Assembly (NCBI GenBank): GCA_025526995.1
Contig: JAHLKG010000001.1
Span: 1,302,001 to 1,366,000, forward strand
Length of the DNA stretch: 64,000 nt
Direction: 5' to 3'
DNA from: Powellomyces hirtus
Lineage: Eukaryota; Chytridiomycota; Chytridiomycetes; Spizellomycetales; Powellomycetaceae
Position numbers and translations under genes: made by a program. The notes under the pieces were generated by a model that saw nothing but the letters and a program-made list of their open reading frames with translations, was not told the DNA's origin and ran no database searches. Shown piece by piece: positions 22,769 to 34,206 of the stretch. Positions within the stretch are counted from its first letter, which is position 1. Every line of letters starts with the position of its first letter.

Positions 22769-24893
22769 ATGGACGAAGGAGAATCTTTCAGAGTCACAAG
22801 GTCCATGGCGAAGCGCAAAGCAGCATCCCTTCCTGAATGTCTCCCTTCGAGCTCGAAGCAGCAAAAGACGAACTCTTCGAGCTTTCAAAACCCCAGAGCA
22901 AATCCTCCCAGCATAAAGAAGGGAAAATCGAAATCGAAGAGCTCCAAGAAGCGAAAGGCGAAGGCTTTGGCCTTAAAGAAGCAAAATAGAAACTCTACGA
23001 GCTCCAAGGTGCAAAATCAAGCAGTTCCTACTCACATGCTTACGGCTCAAGGCATGGCTTCCAATATGGGAGGGACTCTCGACCCACACGAAACAGTCAA
23101 ATTCTCTCTGGATGTTTACCTCTCCCAACAACTGAAAGCTTTGGGTCATCCGAAGATTTCCACGTCTGCGTCTGCCAAAAAGACGGAGTTGGTGCCTGTG
23201 AAACAGGAGAGTAAGGGACATTCGGTCGAACAAACAATGAAGCCGTCACCATCGTCTGACGAACAGAACTTGGTGCCTGTGAAACAGGAAAGCAAGACAA
23301 AGACCGCCGAGAAGACGACACGGAAGCCGCTACCATCGTCCTCATCTTCCGAAAGGCAGGAGTTGGTGCCTGTGAAACAAGAGAGCAGGGCAAAGGGCGA
23401 TAAGATAACCATCCAGAGGCCGCCACCGGCGTCCTCGTCATCCAGGTCACAGAAATTGGCGCTTGGGAAACAAGCGAAGAAGGCAAAGTCCAGCAAGAAA
23501 ACGATACAAAAGCCGCTACCGTCTTCCTCGTCTTCTGAAAAGAGGATGAGGGTGGTGTATTATCCAAAATTCAAGGCCAACAGGCGGCCAGTATCTCAAC
23601 TGCCTTCAATGTTCCAATATCTTGCCACTATTCCCTCGAGCGTGCGGCGGATCCTCTTCAACCATGAGTCGTTGCTGAAACTGGCGGGTCGCGTTGGAGG
23701 GGTGGGCTTCAAAGCAAAGAGGTTTCGCGAGCAAATTGCGGAATTTGAGGCAGAGCTGGATGATATTCCATGGGAATGGGCTAGCAGAGAGTGGAAGGGG
23801 GATCCACAGGAGGGTGGAATTAAAATACGGAGAATGACGATACGGAAGCGAATGACGAAAGTTGTCAAGTTCGATAGCCGCATGCGAGATCGATACCTTG
23901 GAAAGTTCATCTGTAATTCAACAACAGCGCCAGTCTTGGAGACCATCACAATCACTTCTTTAGATGGGCTGGAACGAATTTGTTTGCCGGTACGTAGCAT
24001 GACAGAGTCTTGTACTCAGAGAAGCTCCGCCTTACATCATCTCAGCCCGACACAGATTTCGTAGTTCTCGATCAGACTGGGGAAGTCGTCTTGTCGGCTT
24101 CGACAAATATAACTGAGCCTGAAGAGTGTGCGAAACGAGCTGCGATGCTCAGAATAGCATCGTATGTTACAACGCCTCGACTCCATAGAAGCGTTTCAAA
24201 GGCATCATGTGGCACCATGCATGCTAGTGGTCCCCTTTCTGGGAGCTCATGGAACGTTACCGCCCGTGATACGCTCGTTTCCAAATCCAAAGACAGCAAA
24301 GGGTTGGAGAAGCTGGGCCATGCGTTTGCGACTGTCTTGACAGAAGTCCTGATGCAAGGTAGGCGTCACTCGTGCTGATACCGAGTTTGAACATGAAGAT
24401 GCTCATATACTCTTCTGTTTGGTACGCAGATGCAAGGAAATTTCTGCCAGAAGCAGCAATGTATCTTCAGGATCACATCAAGTACTCCGAACTCGATCAA
24501 GAAACATTGCCGCCTCTGTTTTCAACTCGCAACCATCAAGAAAAGATACACACCGACAGCGAAAATCCCGAAGCATGGGCCCTTGGCTATGCCGCAACAG
24601 ACGGAAATGTCACGCACGAATGGGCGTTTGTGTACCCCGAATACGGCATTTATCTCGTACTTGACGATGACTTGATGTGGGCGTGGAAGCCTGCAAAGTG
24701 CCATGGCACTGCATGTATGGGTCCATCCTTAGGGAAAATGTTCACAGGGATTGTTAGTTCGCACGACTTGATGAGTCTGGCGAAGAAATACGGCGCATCG
24801 GCAGAAGGTGCACACGCGATCAAAGCAGAAGCTGCCGATGCATTCGGAGAAGGAACTTTACTCGCGATCAAGGCAGAACCTGGGCTGAGTTGA
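22769..24893 (+). CDS. Putative TET/JBP-like 2OG-Fe(II) oxygenase with basic repeat region
   Basis: Exons 22769-23989, 24046-24358 and 24430-24893 give about 665 residues. The first 270 residues are Lys/Ser-rich and disordered, with three copies of LVPVKQESK spaced by SSSSSE-type linkers; this looks like a DNA-binding or nuclear-targeting tail. The C-terminal part has an H-x-D candidate (KIHTDSENPEAW), the strand FVYPEYGIYLVLDDDLMWAW and CHGT about 50 residues later. This spacing resembles the iron-ligand triad of fungal TET/JBP-type dioxygenases (HxD ... PEYG ... W ... HGT). The usual oxoglutarate-binding Arg downstream is not obvious. The family call is from motif pattern only; alternatives are an inactive cupin or a novel fold. 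Start ATG 22769 (MDEGESFRVTRSMAKRK) is preferred to an upstream non-ATG frame. Confidence 0.6.
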
Positions 24894-25072
24894 ATACAGC
24901 CTTGTCAGTACAACATTTTACAGACCGGTGCCCATGCAGAATGAATTAAATTAGGAAATTACGAATGCAAAGATCTATGTACCATTCCCCCAACGCTCCG
25001 TCGCTACAATGCCACTGCCAGAATATCCATCACTTTAAATTAGAGTGCCCGCACTTATTTCACCCTTGTGCA

Positions 25073-26378
25073 TTATTTTGACTTCTTGACCGCTTGTGCT
25101 TCGCCAGTTGAGACATCGTCGTTGTCCGCTTTCCGTTTGTTTGAAGCCTGGGCCTCCCTCTCATCTTCTTCCGGTTGCTTCTTGGGAGCCTCTACCTCGT
25201 TGATCTTCTCTAGATTGTACTTCTTGAATTCAGGGTAATCTCGGACAACAGACATTCCGCACACGTTCTTCACCGAACCAAGACATATAAGCTCCACTGC
25301 TGTTCCGATCAGAGACCACAAGTGCTATCTTTACCTTCAGGATGTCGACCACAATTGTCAACTCTGGTTGTTTCAGGTTGACCACGTGGTCAGTTCCAAC
25401 AACATCTGCGATGGCCTCAATCACTTCCTCCCGTGTGATGTTGTCATTCCATTTGATGCGCGATTCAATCGCCCACTGATTATACGCGCCGGTTAGTGCG
25501 CAGACTCCGGAATCACTGATATGATTAAAACGGGGTCATTTACCTTGATACCTTTTGTCCCTCCTTCGGCGTGGAAATGTGGTGCAAGGAGCTTCTTGGC
25601 CATGACTTTGATGTCCTCGACATACGGTCGGCACGTGCTTTGCACAGGATGCAGTCTTTGCGTGTATCTGCAAGCAAGTGAGGCCGGTGAATAACGCTCA
25701 GACATTACCACAGGTACCCAATCGCAAATACCTTGTCATTTTCTGCTTTGACTGGTCAAGATCTGACAATAATCGGTGGACTAACTCCACGGGTTCAACA
25801 GGAGCATGTGTCTGCACAGGGTGGTCCAAGTGTCAATATGCAAAATATGCGACTGAATGTCGGAAAAGAACGCACCCGCAGGAATACTATACAATCCATG
25901 TTCGTCTTTCGCCACTCAAACTGCTGCTTCTTGTCGGTCGGAGCGTTCTTCAATTGCGCCAGTTCCTTGTCGAGCAAATCAGAGACGTCCCCTTCCTCAC
26001 TGTCCGAATCTTCTCCGACCATCTTCTCTTGAGGCCCGTACAGCTTTTCCATATACTTCAAACAGAACATCAGCCTGAGACCAGAAGCCTCACAGTGTTG
26101 AATGTGGTCTATTTACCTCCCCAAACACGTTGCGAAGTTCAGTCACTGCTTGCCTCTCTCGGTCCATTGACACGAAACAATATATTCCTTGCATCCCGGG
26201 CTCTACATGAGTCTGACCATGCTTGTGGGAGCCCTGACAGCAAAAAAGAAAAAAGAAGAACAACCACATGAAAATCCAATTGAGCTCCCGCACATTGATA
26301 GATCTTACAAACCTTTGAGTGTAGTGACTTCTTAATCTTTTTCTGCTTCGCAGTGTGAGCACCTCCCCGTTTACCCAT
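25073..26378 (-). CDS. TAN1: TAN1/THUMPD1 tRNA acetylation adaptor
   Basis: Seven exons: 26378-26313, 26233-26117, 26055-25876, 25811-25732, 25667-25544, 25475-25335 and 25267-25073; about 300 residues. Tan1/THUMPD1 is the THUMP-domain adaptor that directs Kre33/NAT10 to make N4-acetylcytidine at C12 of serine and leucine tRNAs. Signatures: basic start MGKRGGAHTAKQKK, GMQGIYCFVSMDRERQAV, YGPQEK with an acidic DSDSEEG insert, VEPVELVHRLLSDL, CRPYVEDIKVMAKKLLAPHF, WAIESRIKWNDNITREEVI, VVDILKNVCGMSVVRDY..FKKYNL. The C-terminus is charged and disordered. Two acceptors end in GAAG rather than CAG/TAG (26056 and 25268), chosen because they alone restore the family sequence. It is divergent from the PHF14-like gene. 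Confidence 0.92.
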
Positions 26379-27110
26379 GGCTGTTGTGTAGGAAACTGTG
26401 AAATGCAACGAACGTCACAAGGCGAAGACAAACAAAATTTGTGGAACGCGTTTGTCATTCAAAATTTGGAACAAAGAAACGGAAGCATTACCCCTCACGA
26501 TTGCCGAAACTCCGACGAGTAGAGAATCTTCTCTGTTGAAGGATAAGCTTTGCTGGCTTGTACTTTGGTTCCTCTGCCTGAATGTTCAAGCAACACGTAA
26601 AGTGGATGCCTGCATTCTCATATCAACTCGGCTGCCGACTCGTTTGAGAATATCAGAGGGAGAGCATCTCGTTATTGTAAGAGTCAAGAATGATATGTAT
26701 AATGTAAATAACGTATCAAGATTTCTGATTAAGGCAGTGGGATAGGTAGCAATACTCCTGCTGGGATAAGGTTGTGTGTGAATTGTTCGGCCATCGGTTC
26801 CTACTTTGTCCCCCGACGCGGGACGTTGACTCAAAAATTCCAAAGGAAGACTGTGTAGCGCTTCTATTTCCACTGCTCCGGAACTCTTAATTTTACGTTA
26901 TGCGGGCGGATTAAGTTAACCTTCAATGTGTCAGCGTGCTTCTAACCCCGAAGCCTGATCTACCGGACCCTTAACTGCACCCGTTCGGGAAGAACAGTTT
27001 TCGCTCTCCGCCCACCTTTCAATCCACCGCTGTCTCATCTCTTCCTCCAGTATAAATATCTCCGCAAACCCCTCTACTCAGAGATCTCCTTCATATTGCA
27101 CCCAATCAAT
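26379..27110. other. Divergent region TAN1 / PHF14-like
   Basis: About 730 bp between opposite start codons. Several small frames exist but none is convincing. A TATA element lies near the PHF14-like start. Confidence 0.45.
27051..27058 (+). promoter_or_regulatory. Candidate TATA box for the PHF14-like gene
   Basis: TATAAATA lies 53 bp upstream of the ATG at 27111, following a pyrimidine-rich stretch. The spacing suits a short 5' UTR. Inference from sequence only. Confidence 0.45.
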
Positions 27111-28913
27111 ATGCCAGGTTAGTGTTCCTCGCCCGGGTGGCTCACTTCGCAAAGCTTGAAATTTATGATCATGTTCGCTATCGGTTATACAGCTGCTAAA
27201 CGAACGAAGGCCGCCGCGCGACCTACCCCCGTTAAGCGGAAAACTACCCGCGGACCGATAAAAGTTGAGTCTGAGAAGTGCCCAGACAGCGGGAATTTCC
27301 GGAAGCATGACAATGGAGTCGATGGAGTCGCACCAGACCAGCCTGTCTTTCTGTTCAAACAAGAAAGTGGGAGCAACCAGCAGAGTTTACGAACCTGGTC
27401 GGCGAATAACCCGGGCATGTGTTGCGTCTGTATGAAAGAAGGGACTCAAAAGGACTTGCTTACCTGCGAGTCGATTGAATGCGCCGTGACAGTACATCCG
27501 GCTTGTTATGTTAAATGTAGAGCGGATCGCGGGGCTTGGAAGTGTCAGAAATGCATGTCCGCGGACCCGTCGCTTGTGAGGTGCGTCCTGTGCCCGGCGC
27601 GAGACGGCGCTTTGGAGCCGGTCAAGGACTCGGATGTCTGGATCCACACCATCTGCAGGCAGTGGATTGTGAGCCAGCGAGACAATGACCGCCCGATCAC
27701 CGAGAAAGACCTCCAACGCTTGGACGCGAAGTCATGGCAAAAACTATGCTCCTTGTGCACCAGCGAAGAGCGCCAAACGCAGGGCTGCAAACTTCTGTGC
27801 AATGCTGCGGGGTGCAAGAACAACATGCACCCTACATGTGCTGCGGATCTTGGTCTGCTTGAGAAAGATACAATCCACCCGGACATGTCGGACCCATACT
27901 TCATATACTGCAAGCAGCATGGATCAGATGACCCCAGGCTGAATTCATGGGCGAAATGGGTTCGCAATAAGCAGCGGATTTTGGATCAAGCCGCAGCCAA
28001 GGCGAGAACCTTGGCGAGCCCTGAGCATCTCCTGGATCCTCGGGCAGTTATGACCACCTATTTTGCGGAGTTTGACGAAAAGCAATGTGAAGCCATCACA
28101 AAAATGGATCATGACATTGTCCAGGCTGGAGCCGAGGAGGCGGCATACAATAGATCTATCACTAAGCTGCGACGGGAAATCGCCACTCTGACCAGATCTC
28201 GCGAGGAAGAGGAGAAGGCACACCAAGCTGTGGAATCCGAAACTGAGGAGCTGCAGAAACGGCTGCTGGCAGTGTTTGCATGCTTGCAACGACCATCGGG
28301 GCTCGTCGACGAGATTCCCCAAAAGAATACCATCGACCTGTTCTTCAAAGCGGGTGCCAACGCTGGCTTCAAACCTGAATATGAAGCCGCATTTCTTGAG
28401 GCATACGCAAGAGCTCTGGCGCAGGCGGAGCCCCTGACGATTCAAATCCCTGCCCAGAACGGACGGCGGGGTAATAGTACAATGGTGGGGAACAGCATCA
28501 TGGGCGGCAGTTCGGTGGGCTTGTGTGGCATCTGCAAAACGTTCGAAGGCAACGCGACACTTTTGAATGGAACAACGCCATCCCCAACATCAGAAGTGCC
28601 TCCCAACCGGAATAACAACAACGCGCGACGCCTCGTGCTATGCACGACTTGCCTACGATCTTTCCACATGGGCTGCTTAGACCCTCCACTGAAGAGCAAG
28701 CCCCCGCGTGGTTACGCGTGGAGGTGCGAAGGGTGTGACACCAGTCCCGAGCCCTCCACCGCGTCATCGGCCTCAAGTCCGGACAAGAAAAGGAAACGGG
28801 AGAGATGGGATGACGGGTCTCCAACAGGTACCTCTGACACAGCGGGAAGTGCAGAGAGTGACTCTGCGAGACCGAAAAGAATCAGAACAATGCCGTCGCG
28901 ATATGCTTTTTGA
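27111..28913 (+). CDS. PHF14-like PHD-finger protein
   Basis: A 7-nt first exon (27111-27117, ATGCCAG) and one long exon (27193-28913) encode about 575 residues. A basic N-terminus is followed by PHD finger 1 (CCVCMKEGTQKDLL...HPACYV...WKCQKC), then an extended PHD module (CVLCPARDGAL ... WIHTICRQW ... LCSLC ... HPTCA ... DPYFIYCKQH). Next come a coiled coil with SREEEEKAHQAVESE and a last PHD finger (CGICKTFEG ... LCTTCLRSFHMGCLDPPL ... WRCEGCD). The order PHD-ePHD-coiled coil-PHD and the DPxFxYCKQH block resemble PHF14, a nucleosome/histone-H3-binding chromatin factor. The C-terminus is Ser-rich with KKRKRER, a likely nuclear localisation signal. Start ATG with immediate GTTAGT donor is supported by frame. 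Confidence 0.85.
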
Positions 28914-28950
28914 GGAGAACAGCTTGTGGGGACATCATAGAAATATTTCA

Positions 28951-30005
28951 TCATTTCACGTTATTTGAGACGACGCGGCTGTAAGCCCCGACTGAAACTT
29001 CTTCTTTCAATTTCATCATCTGATATAAAAATGCCAGGATGTCGGCCCTCGCCCCCCTTTCTCGAGCTTTCGCTAACCAATATCCTAATATATAATCAAT
29101 TTCCGTTCTACGCCCACTCTCAATATCAGCTAGCATCGAGTTCTTGTTGGATTTCGTAGCATCCGCGACATGCAAAACGATGTTAACTAGCTCATCAACC
29201 GTCGGTTTGTAACCTATATGCATCAGATCAATGAGCGGCGCGAGCTCTTCGCATAATCTCATAATCAGATCTACGCCCCGCTGACCGAGGAAACCTCCAT
29301 TTGGTAGTCCGAACAGGGCGGCCAAAGGGTTCAAGCAGCTGTTGACGACCAGCTTTCTGATCAGCTGTTCGTTCATCACGGGCCATGGCACGAACTTAAT
29401 GCCCGCCCGCTGAAGGGTGTCAAATGCTTCGGAATTGGGGATTTCCGTACAGTCAGGACTCCCTATGATTGTTTGTCCCTGTCCAGCCCAAACCGGGGAG
29501 AATCTATCGCGCATCCAAACGCCGTGTGTCGTTGATCCCATGAATACCCGAGGCCCACCAGCGTCTAACGGGGGTAAAACAGTACGAAGCTCATCCCGCA
29601 CACCCGCGACTCCATTCTGAAGCAGGATCACGGATGTTGAGCTTCGGATTCGTGGTTGAATGGACTGGATAGCATCTTTGGTATTCTGAGCTTTAGTACA
29701 GACTAGGAGAAGGTCCATCGGCGTTTTGTTGTTCTCCTGAATCGCTTCCGCGTTCATGGAGCATTTTTCCACAAGGCCATGCTCTGTGGGTACATGGGCG
29801 GCATTTTCGAGCCTTACAAAGCGTCCGCCGTCAATAAATAATTTGAATGTTGCTGGCCGTAGAAGCAAAACTGGGTCTGTATAGCCCATCAGATAACGTT
29901 CCTCTGACCTCACAAGGGCAAGCGTCGCCACGTACTTGAATGGCGTAACAAGTGAGCGTGCAGTAGGCCTATTGCCCCGGCACCCAGAATATGAATCGAG
30001 GACAT
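28951..30005 (-). CDS. PAN5: 2-dehydropantoate 2-reductase (ketopantoate reductase)
   Basis: Exons 30005-29936 and 29876-28951 give about 331 residues. The enzyme reduces ketopantoate to pantoate with NADPH in pantothenate/CoA synthesis. The first exon supplies the Rossmann motif MSSIHILGAGAIGLLHAHLL; without it the longer open frame starting at 30057 would lack the nucleotide-binding site. Other family marks: MDLLLVCTKAQNTKDAI, SVILLQNGVAG, MGSTTHGVW, the catalytic-type Lys in RKLVVNSCLNPLAALF (also the K-x3-N pattern), and TEIDYILGYW near the end. The order and length match ApbA/PanE proteins of fungi. The intron uses donor GTACGT and acceptor TATACAG. Confidence 0.93.
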
Positions 30006-30482
30006 CAAGTATGCTGTCGAGACGTGATGGTTTGTCTCGTGAGATTGCGCAGATCACCGCATCAACTTAAGCTTTGCGGCTTTGCCTGGGTCCCACACAT
30101 CACGTAAGCGTTCTCCTCGACATTCCTCTTTTTAGTCGTAAAATGGTTGAACGCACGCACATGCAGTAAGGCACTCTTTCATCCTTTGCAGTGTAAATGA
30201 AATCAGACAGACGTGCTCATGAATACCAGAGACGTGAGGGGGTGAATTGTTCTTCACATATTACAAACACGGTGATATGAGCAACCAAAAGGGTATTTAG
30301 GAGATGTTGACCTCCCGGGGAGGCGAGATGCTGTATAATGATTCCTTCCGGTAATACATTGTTCATGATTGCCTCAGGACTGTCGTGATTCGAATCACAA
30401 CGGCACACCGCGTAGTGCGGCAATTTTCAGACGTATGGCGTAAAAGATAGCGCTAGCCGCACTTTCCTCAAATGGAAGTCGC
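30006..30482. other. Spacer upstream of ketopantoate reductase
   Basis: This holds the reductase promoter and the 3' flank of the next minus-strand gene. A frame ending at 30395 reads PPKIFFPDGGGIRRLPF and may be an alternative terminal exon of that neighbour. Otherwise nothing seen. Confidence 0.35.
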
Positions 30483-30974
30483 CTAATTCCTCCTCCGTCC
30501 GGGAAGAATATCTTCGGGGGTTTCGCGGTGTCGTGGACGAAGCCGCAATTTGATCCATCTCTGACCGGTCCTTTCGTCAGTCTTTGTACAGATATGGGCC
30601 ATGTCGCAGCTGACTCTTGCTCTCCACGGGAGTCTGCTTCCTTTGTATGAGGATCCAGTGTATTCGATGAAGGCCAGTTCCGTAACCTCGTATTGCTTGA
30701 GATAGCGGTCCTTGAGGGGAACCCACGTGTTAACATGGACCTTGGCGTTTGTTGTGCCAGCGTGACGGATAAAGTGCGCGCATATGATCTTCCATGTGCC
30801 ATCGTTGCGCCCGACGGTTGTTTCGAGATAAGGCCATGTTGCAGGCGTGTGTTGTTTGAATGCTTCCAGATCGTGCAGCACGCCCTCAATGTAGCGCTGT
30901 TGGAAGGGGGTGGCCTCCACCTTTCGTTTCTCTGTTTGCGGGGCTGGAGGCATGTCGGTCCTCAAGTTCATACA
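30483..30974 (-). CDS. Hypothetical protein, possible SANT-like region
   Basis: An open frame from ATG 30974 (MNLRTDMPPAPQTEKRK) ends at 30483, about 163 residues; the same frame is open further up to 31151. I do not recognise the protein. The pattern W-x2-I-x2-HF followed by W-x2-LKDRYLKQY (residues about 45-95) vaguely recalls Myb/SANT-like helices, but key residues are not clear. Its last third is very basic (LRLRPRHRE). Another frame in the same region (ending 30395) also looks coding near its end, so an intron around 30590-30690 is possible and the C-terminus given here may be wrong. It is head-to-head with POP7. Confidence 0.4.
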   Translation of the reverse strand, partial: CMNLRTDMPPAPQTEKRKVEATPFQQRYIEGVLHDLEAFKQHTPATWPYLETTVGRNDGTWKIICAHFIRHAGTTNAKVHVNTWVPLKDRYLKQYEVTELAFIEYTGSSYKGSRLPWRARVSCDMAHICTKTDERTGQRWIKLRLRPRHRETPEDILPGRRRN

Positions 30975-31193
30975 AGCGTAGTGATGGTGAACAAACCGAA
31001 GAAGAGGTTGAATGGCCAAAAAAAAAAGCAAACTGGTCGAATGGAGGGTAATGGAAAAATGAAAAGTAGGAAAGGAGGAAAGGCTTTCCTTTGCGGGTAA
31101 GTCGCGAAAAAATCTTTGTGTTACAGTAGCAGCTATTGCAGTCCCTTCCACATGCTGTCAATTCCAAAAATCGCTTCACGCACAGACAAAAAC

Positions 31194-32106
31194 ATGGGAA
31201 GAACAAAGCCAATATGGAGGAATTCAGCTTCCACAGAAGCTCCCAAAGAAGCTCAATCCACTGGTGCTAACACTGTCGGCAAGGCGCAGTCCGAAGGAGC
31301 GAAACGGAAATTGGACGCTGCTGCACCGCAACCGCCCAGCAAGCAATGCAAAACGGAGGAGAAAAAGAGTGACGCTGGCATACAACCAGAAAAGACTTCT
31401 GCTAATATCAAGGAGGCGGACAAGAAGTTGAAAATTGGAGAGGTTGGAAATGTCCCGAAACGTATGTGTTGATGGAAGGGGGGGGGGGGGGATGCGGACG
31501 TTGTTTCTCCGAGGAATGTTTGAGCAAGATTAAAAAGCAAGGGTTTGTATGCAGAAAAAGAAAAAGACTCCCGCATCCGCCACAAACGAGCGGTGCAGCG
31601 CCCGCCAACGCTTGCCACCGACATATACGTATCTCGTAAATCAAACTTTCATGCTCAATCGAAACGGGCGCAGAAGCTGATTGATGGGCAAAAGTATGTC
31701 TTTCTACAATCTTTTCTGAACTGACATCCGACTTTCTGAAGGAGAGAGGATACTGATTTGTTTGTACCCGTAGCTTTACGTTCCTGACGATCCACGGTCT
31801 GGGCGCTGCGATAAATCGTGCAATTGAGCTGGCTCTGCACGTGAAGGAACAGAACAAGGACCGGATTGCTTGGTCGATCACCACGTCAACGGTCACGCTT
31901 GCCGATGATGTTGAACCGGAAAATGTGGTTCGTCTGTCTGATTTTGCTTTATTTGTCTGGAAAGATATGGACGCAAATCATCTGTGTACTGTGATTGACA
32001 TTGGGTTTTACATTAGGATGATGAATTGGAGATTGCCACTCGACAGAATTCAGCAGTGCATATCAAAATTGTTAGAGTCTGCCAGACGCCGACCCACGCA
32101 GAATGA
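31194..32106 (+). CDS. POP7: RNase P/MRP protein subunit Pop7 (Rpp20)
   Basis: Four exons: 31194-31461, 31555-31693, 31774-31927 and 32017-32106; about 216 residues. Pop7/Rpp20 pairs with Pop6/Rpp25 as an Alba-type heterodimer on RNase P and RNase MRP RNA. Core signatures: DIYVSRKSNFHAQSKRAQKL, FTFLTIHGLGAAINRAIEL, ITTSTVTLADDVEPEN and ATRQNSAVHIKIV. The protein has an unusually long basic, Ser/Lys/Ala-rich N-terminal tail of about 110 residues before the Alba core. Intron 1 holds a run of 14 G. The donor of intron 3 may be GTTCGT (31928), or GTGGTT three bases earlier, which would drop one Val. It overlaps nothing and is convergent with the Rag gene. Confidence 0.92.
31478..31491 (+). repeat. 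Poly-G tract in POP7 intron 1
   Basis: Fourteen consecutive G sixteen bases after the donor. It could form a G-quadruplex in the nascent RNA or be a length-variable homopolymer. Confidence 0.9.
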
Positions 32107-32250
32107 AACCCTTATGCGCCCTCTGCAATTCCCGCCCAGCCCTTTCCTCCAGCGGTTCGTGCCGTGAAACGCATCTCCGGCATGGAGCGAGATCAGCCCA
32201 TATGTCCCGCCGGCAAGCCCTGTAAGTAGATATTTCTTGCGCTTATGCTG

Positions 32251-33990
32251 TCAAGACGCATGGAAGCTCCCAACTCCATTGCATTGCGGGTACTTGTCCT
32301 TGAGCGCCCCTGCCCCAAATTTCCGCAGGTTGAACACATCCAGGATACCCTCTTGGAAGCATCGGAAGTTGTAGTCAATCAGCCCTTGCTTTTCAAAGTT
32401 GTCTTCCCGCAATAAGCAAACCAGCGACAGATAGCTTTTGACCGGAGACAGTTAGATTGTTGCATCTGTAGATGCCAGATAAATCTTCTGCATTACTGTA
32501 CCTGTTGACCTCTCGCAAATAAAGCACCATCCCGTTATTCAGTTTGATGACGGCATGACCTTCACCATTTCCTGGGTTAGGCGAGACTGGGGATACTGGG
32601 GCATCTTGAGCAGGGCTAGAGGCGACACATCAGACTCGAGGTTTCTGCAAATTCAAGTCAGATATTCCTACGTACCCATAGATACTTGAAACATCAAATA
32701 TCACGTCGATCATGTCACTACAGAGTTCGTAGGATTGCATGTCCACTGGCGAACTGTCGGTTGCTATGTACACCTTGGACATGATGTCGAAGAGGAAGGC
32801 TTTTTCGACGCCCGAGTTCTATAACAGCAGGAGTTAATCCATGGCTCATGATACACTTCGGAGTTGGAAGAACTTACGGAGCAGAGGATGTTCATCAGAT
32901 TTTCGAAAGTGGCAAGCTGTTTGATCAGTTTTTGTATCACTTTCGAAATGGCTTCATATATAGAGTGGTCGTAGATGGAAGTCAAGTAGAAGCTGAGATG
33001 TATATTGTCGAGCTGAGCATCGGCGAGTTCATCCGATATGCGCTGATGTATGTCGCGTTGTGTTTCTAGGGAACCGCATGAGGGATCTAGCCAAAACTGC
33101 ATCTGGCTCTTTACACTTTTACCAATTTTGTGATCATCAGATAATCCGTCTACTTTGTGAATCAGAACTTCGAATGATATGTCTGGATTGACTTTGTGGG
33201 CGCGTGTGACAGTCGTGTAGAGTCGTTGAAGAGCTTCTAAGTAATCGTCCTGCGCTTCCATGTGAGATTAGTGCCGGGAATAGATAGAGTGATCGTAGAA
33301 AAGACAAACTGGCCCTCTACCTGTGCGTCAATGACGAACACGAGCGCCGTGCTGCCACTAAATACTTCCTCAGCATCGAACGAGGGATCATCAAGGTCGA
33401 GGTGACCTGGGAAATCCCATATCTCGAGATCCATCGATGACCTGGCGAGAGTTCAAAATGAATACTGAAGATTCATTCCATTTGAGAGAAGCAAGATTAA
33501 GTATTGCTTACACAACGGACTCTTTCCGGACTCTGGACGTGCTCTCGACGAACAGCGTTTCGTTCGGCGACATTTTGTGGAATACAACTCGTTCAATGCT
33601 AGACTTTCCGCTTCTGCTCAGACTTGACAATGAGCTTGTCTGTCATTCGGCTCCGTTCACTTGCGAATAGAGCAGTCAATTACCGTCTCAGACCCATCAA
33701 TATCAATCGCCCTTTTTGTGACTCGACGGTTTCTGGTGGGGCGGGCTCATGTCTATTCAAACCAAACTTCAGCGGTTAGATGAAAACAATGGTAGCGTTG
33801 CCGATGCAAGGTGACCGACCCAGCATCGTCAACAAAGTGATCAACGTCACTTAGAGTTCCGTATTGGTCATGGTGGTGCGCCTATTGCGAGAGAAAAGCA
33901 TGAGAGATCGTCAAAAGGCTTGGAGGGAAATGTAGAAAGCTATAACACAATCACACTTAATTCACCAGGCACTCTAACGGGTCTTACCAT
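32251..33990 (-). CDS. GTR2: RagC/D-type GTPase (Gtr2)
   Basis: Ten exons: 33990-33988, 33881-33816, 33766-33684, 33613-33512, 33441-33321, 33249-33123, 33065-32878, 32818-32676, 32615-32502 and 32434-32251; about 376 residues. RagC/Gtr2 pairs with RagA/Gtr1 on the lysosome/vacuole to signal amino acids to TORC1. G-domain marks: LMGLRRSGKSSI (P-loop), [35 protein letters not shown], then the roadblock C-terminal domain ([69 protein letters not shown]). The first coding exon is ATG alone, followed by donor GTAAGA. The acidic/His N-terminal exon ([14 protein letters not shown]) is less certain, as its donor GTCACC is weak. Head-to-head with GNL1; ATGs about 215 bp apart. Confidence 0.92.
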
Positions 33991-34206
33991 TGGCGAAGGC
34001 TATAGGGCGATTTGAGGGATGGCGCAACCGACGTATCAGGCAGGGGATTCTGAACGTGTGGAACGGAGGTGTGAGATGAGCGATCGGGCGTCGAGTCAGC
34101 GAGCGTAAGCGGCGTGCAAATGGTATTCACAGCCACCCACTGCCGTCATTTATTGCTGCACCTCTCGCTTCCACGGTCTTCCCGTCATTGGAACCTGTCA
34201 AAAACT

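Noticed and set aside
30057..30057. Longer start for ketopantoate reductase
   Set aside because: The frame from 30057 lacks an ATG and the GxGxxG site; the spliced ATG at 30005 supplies both.
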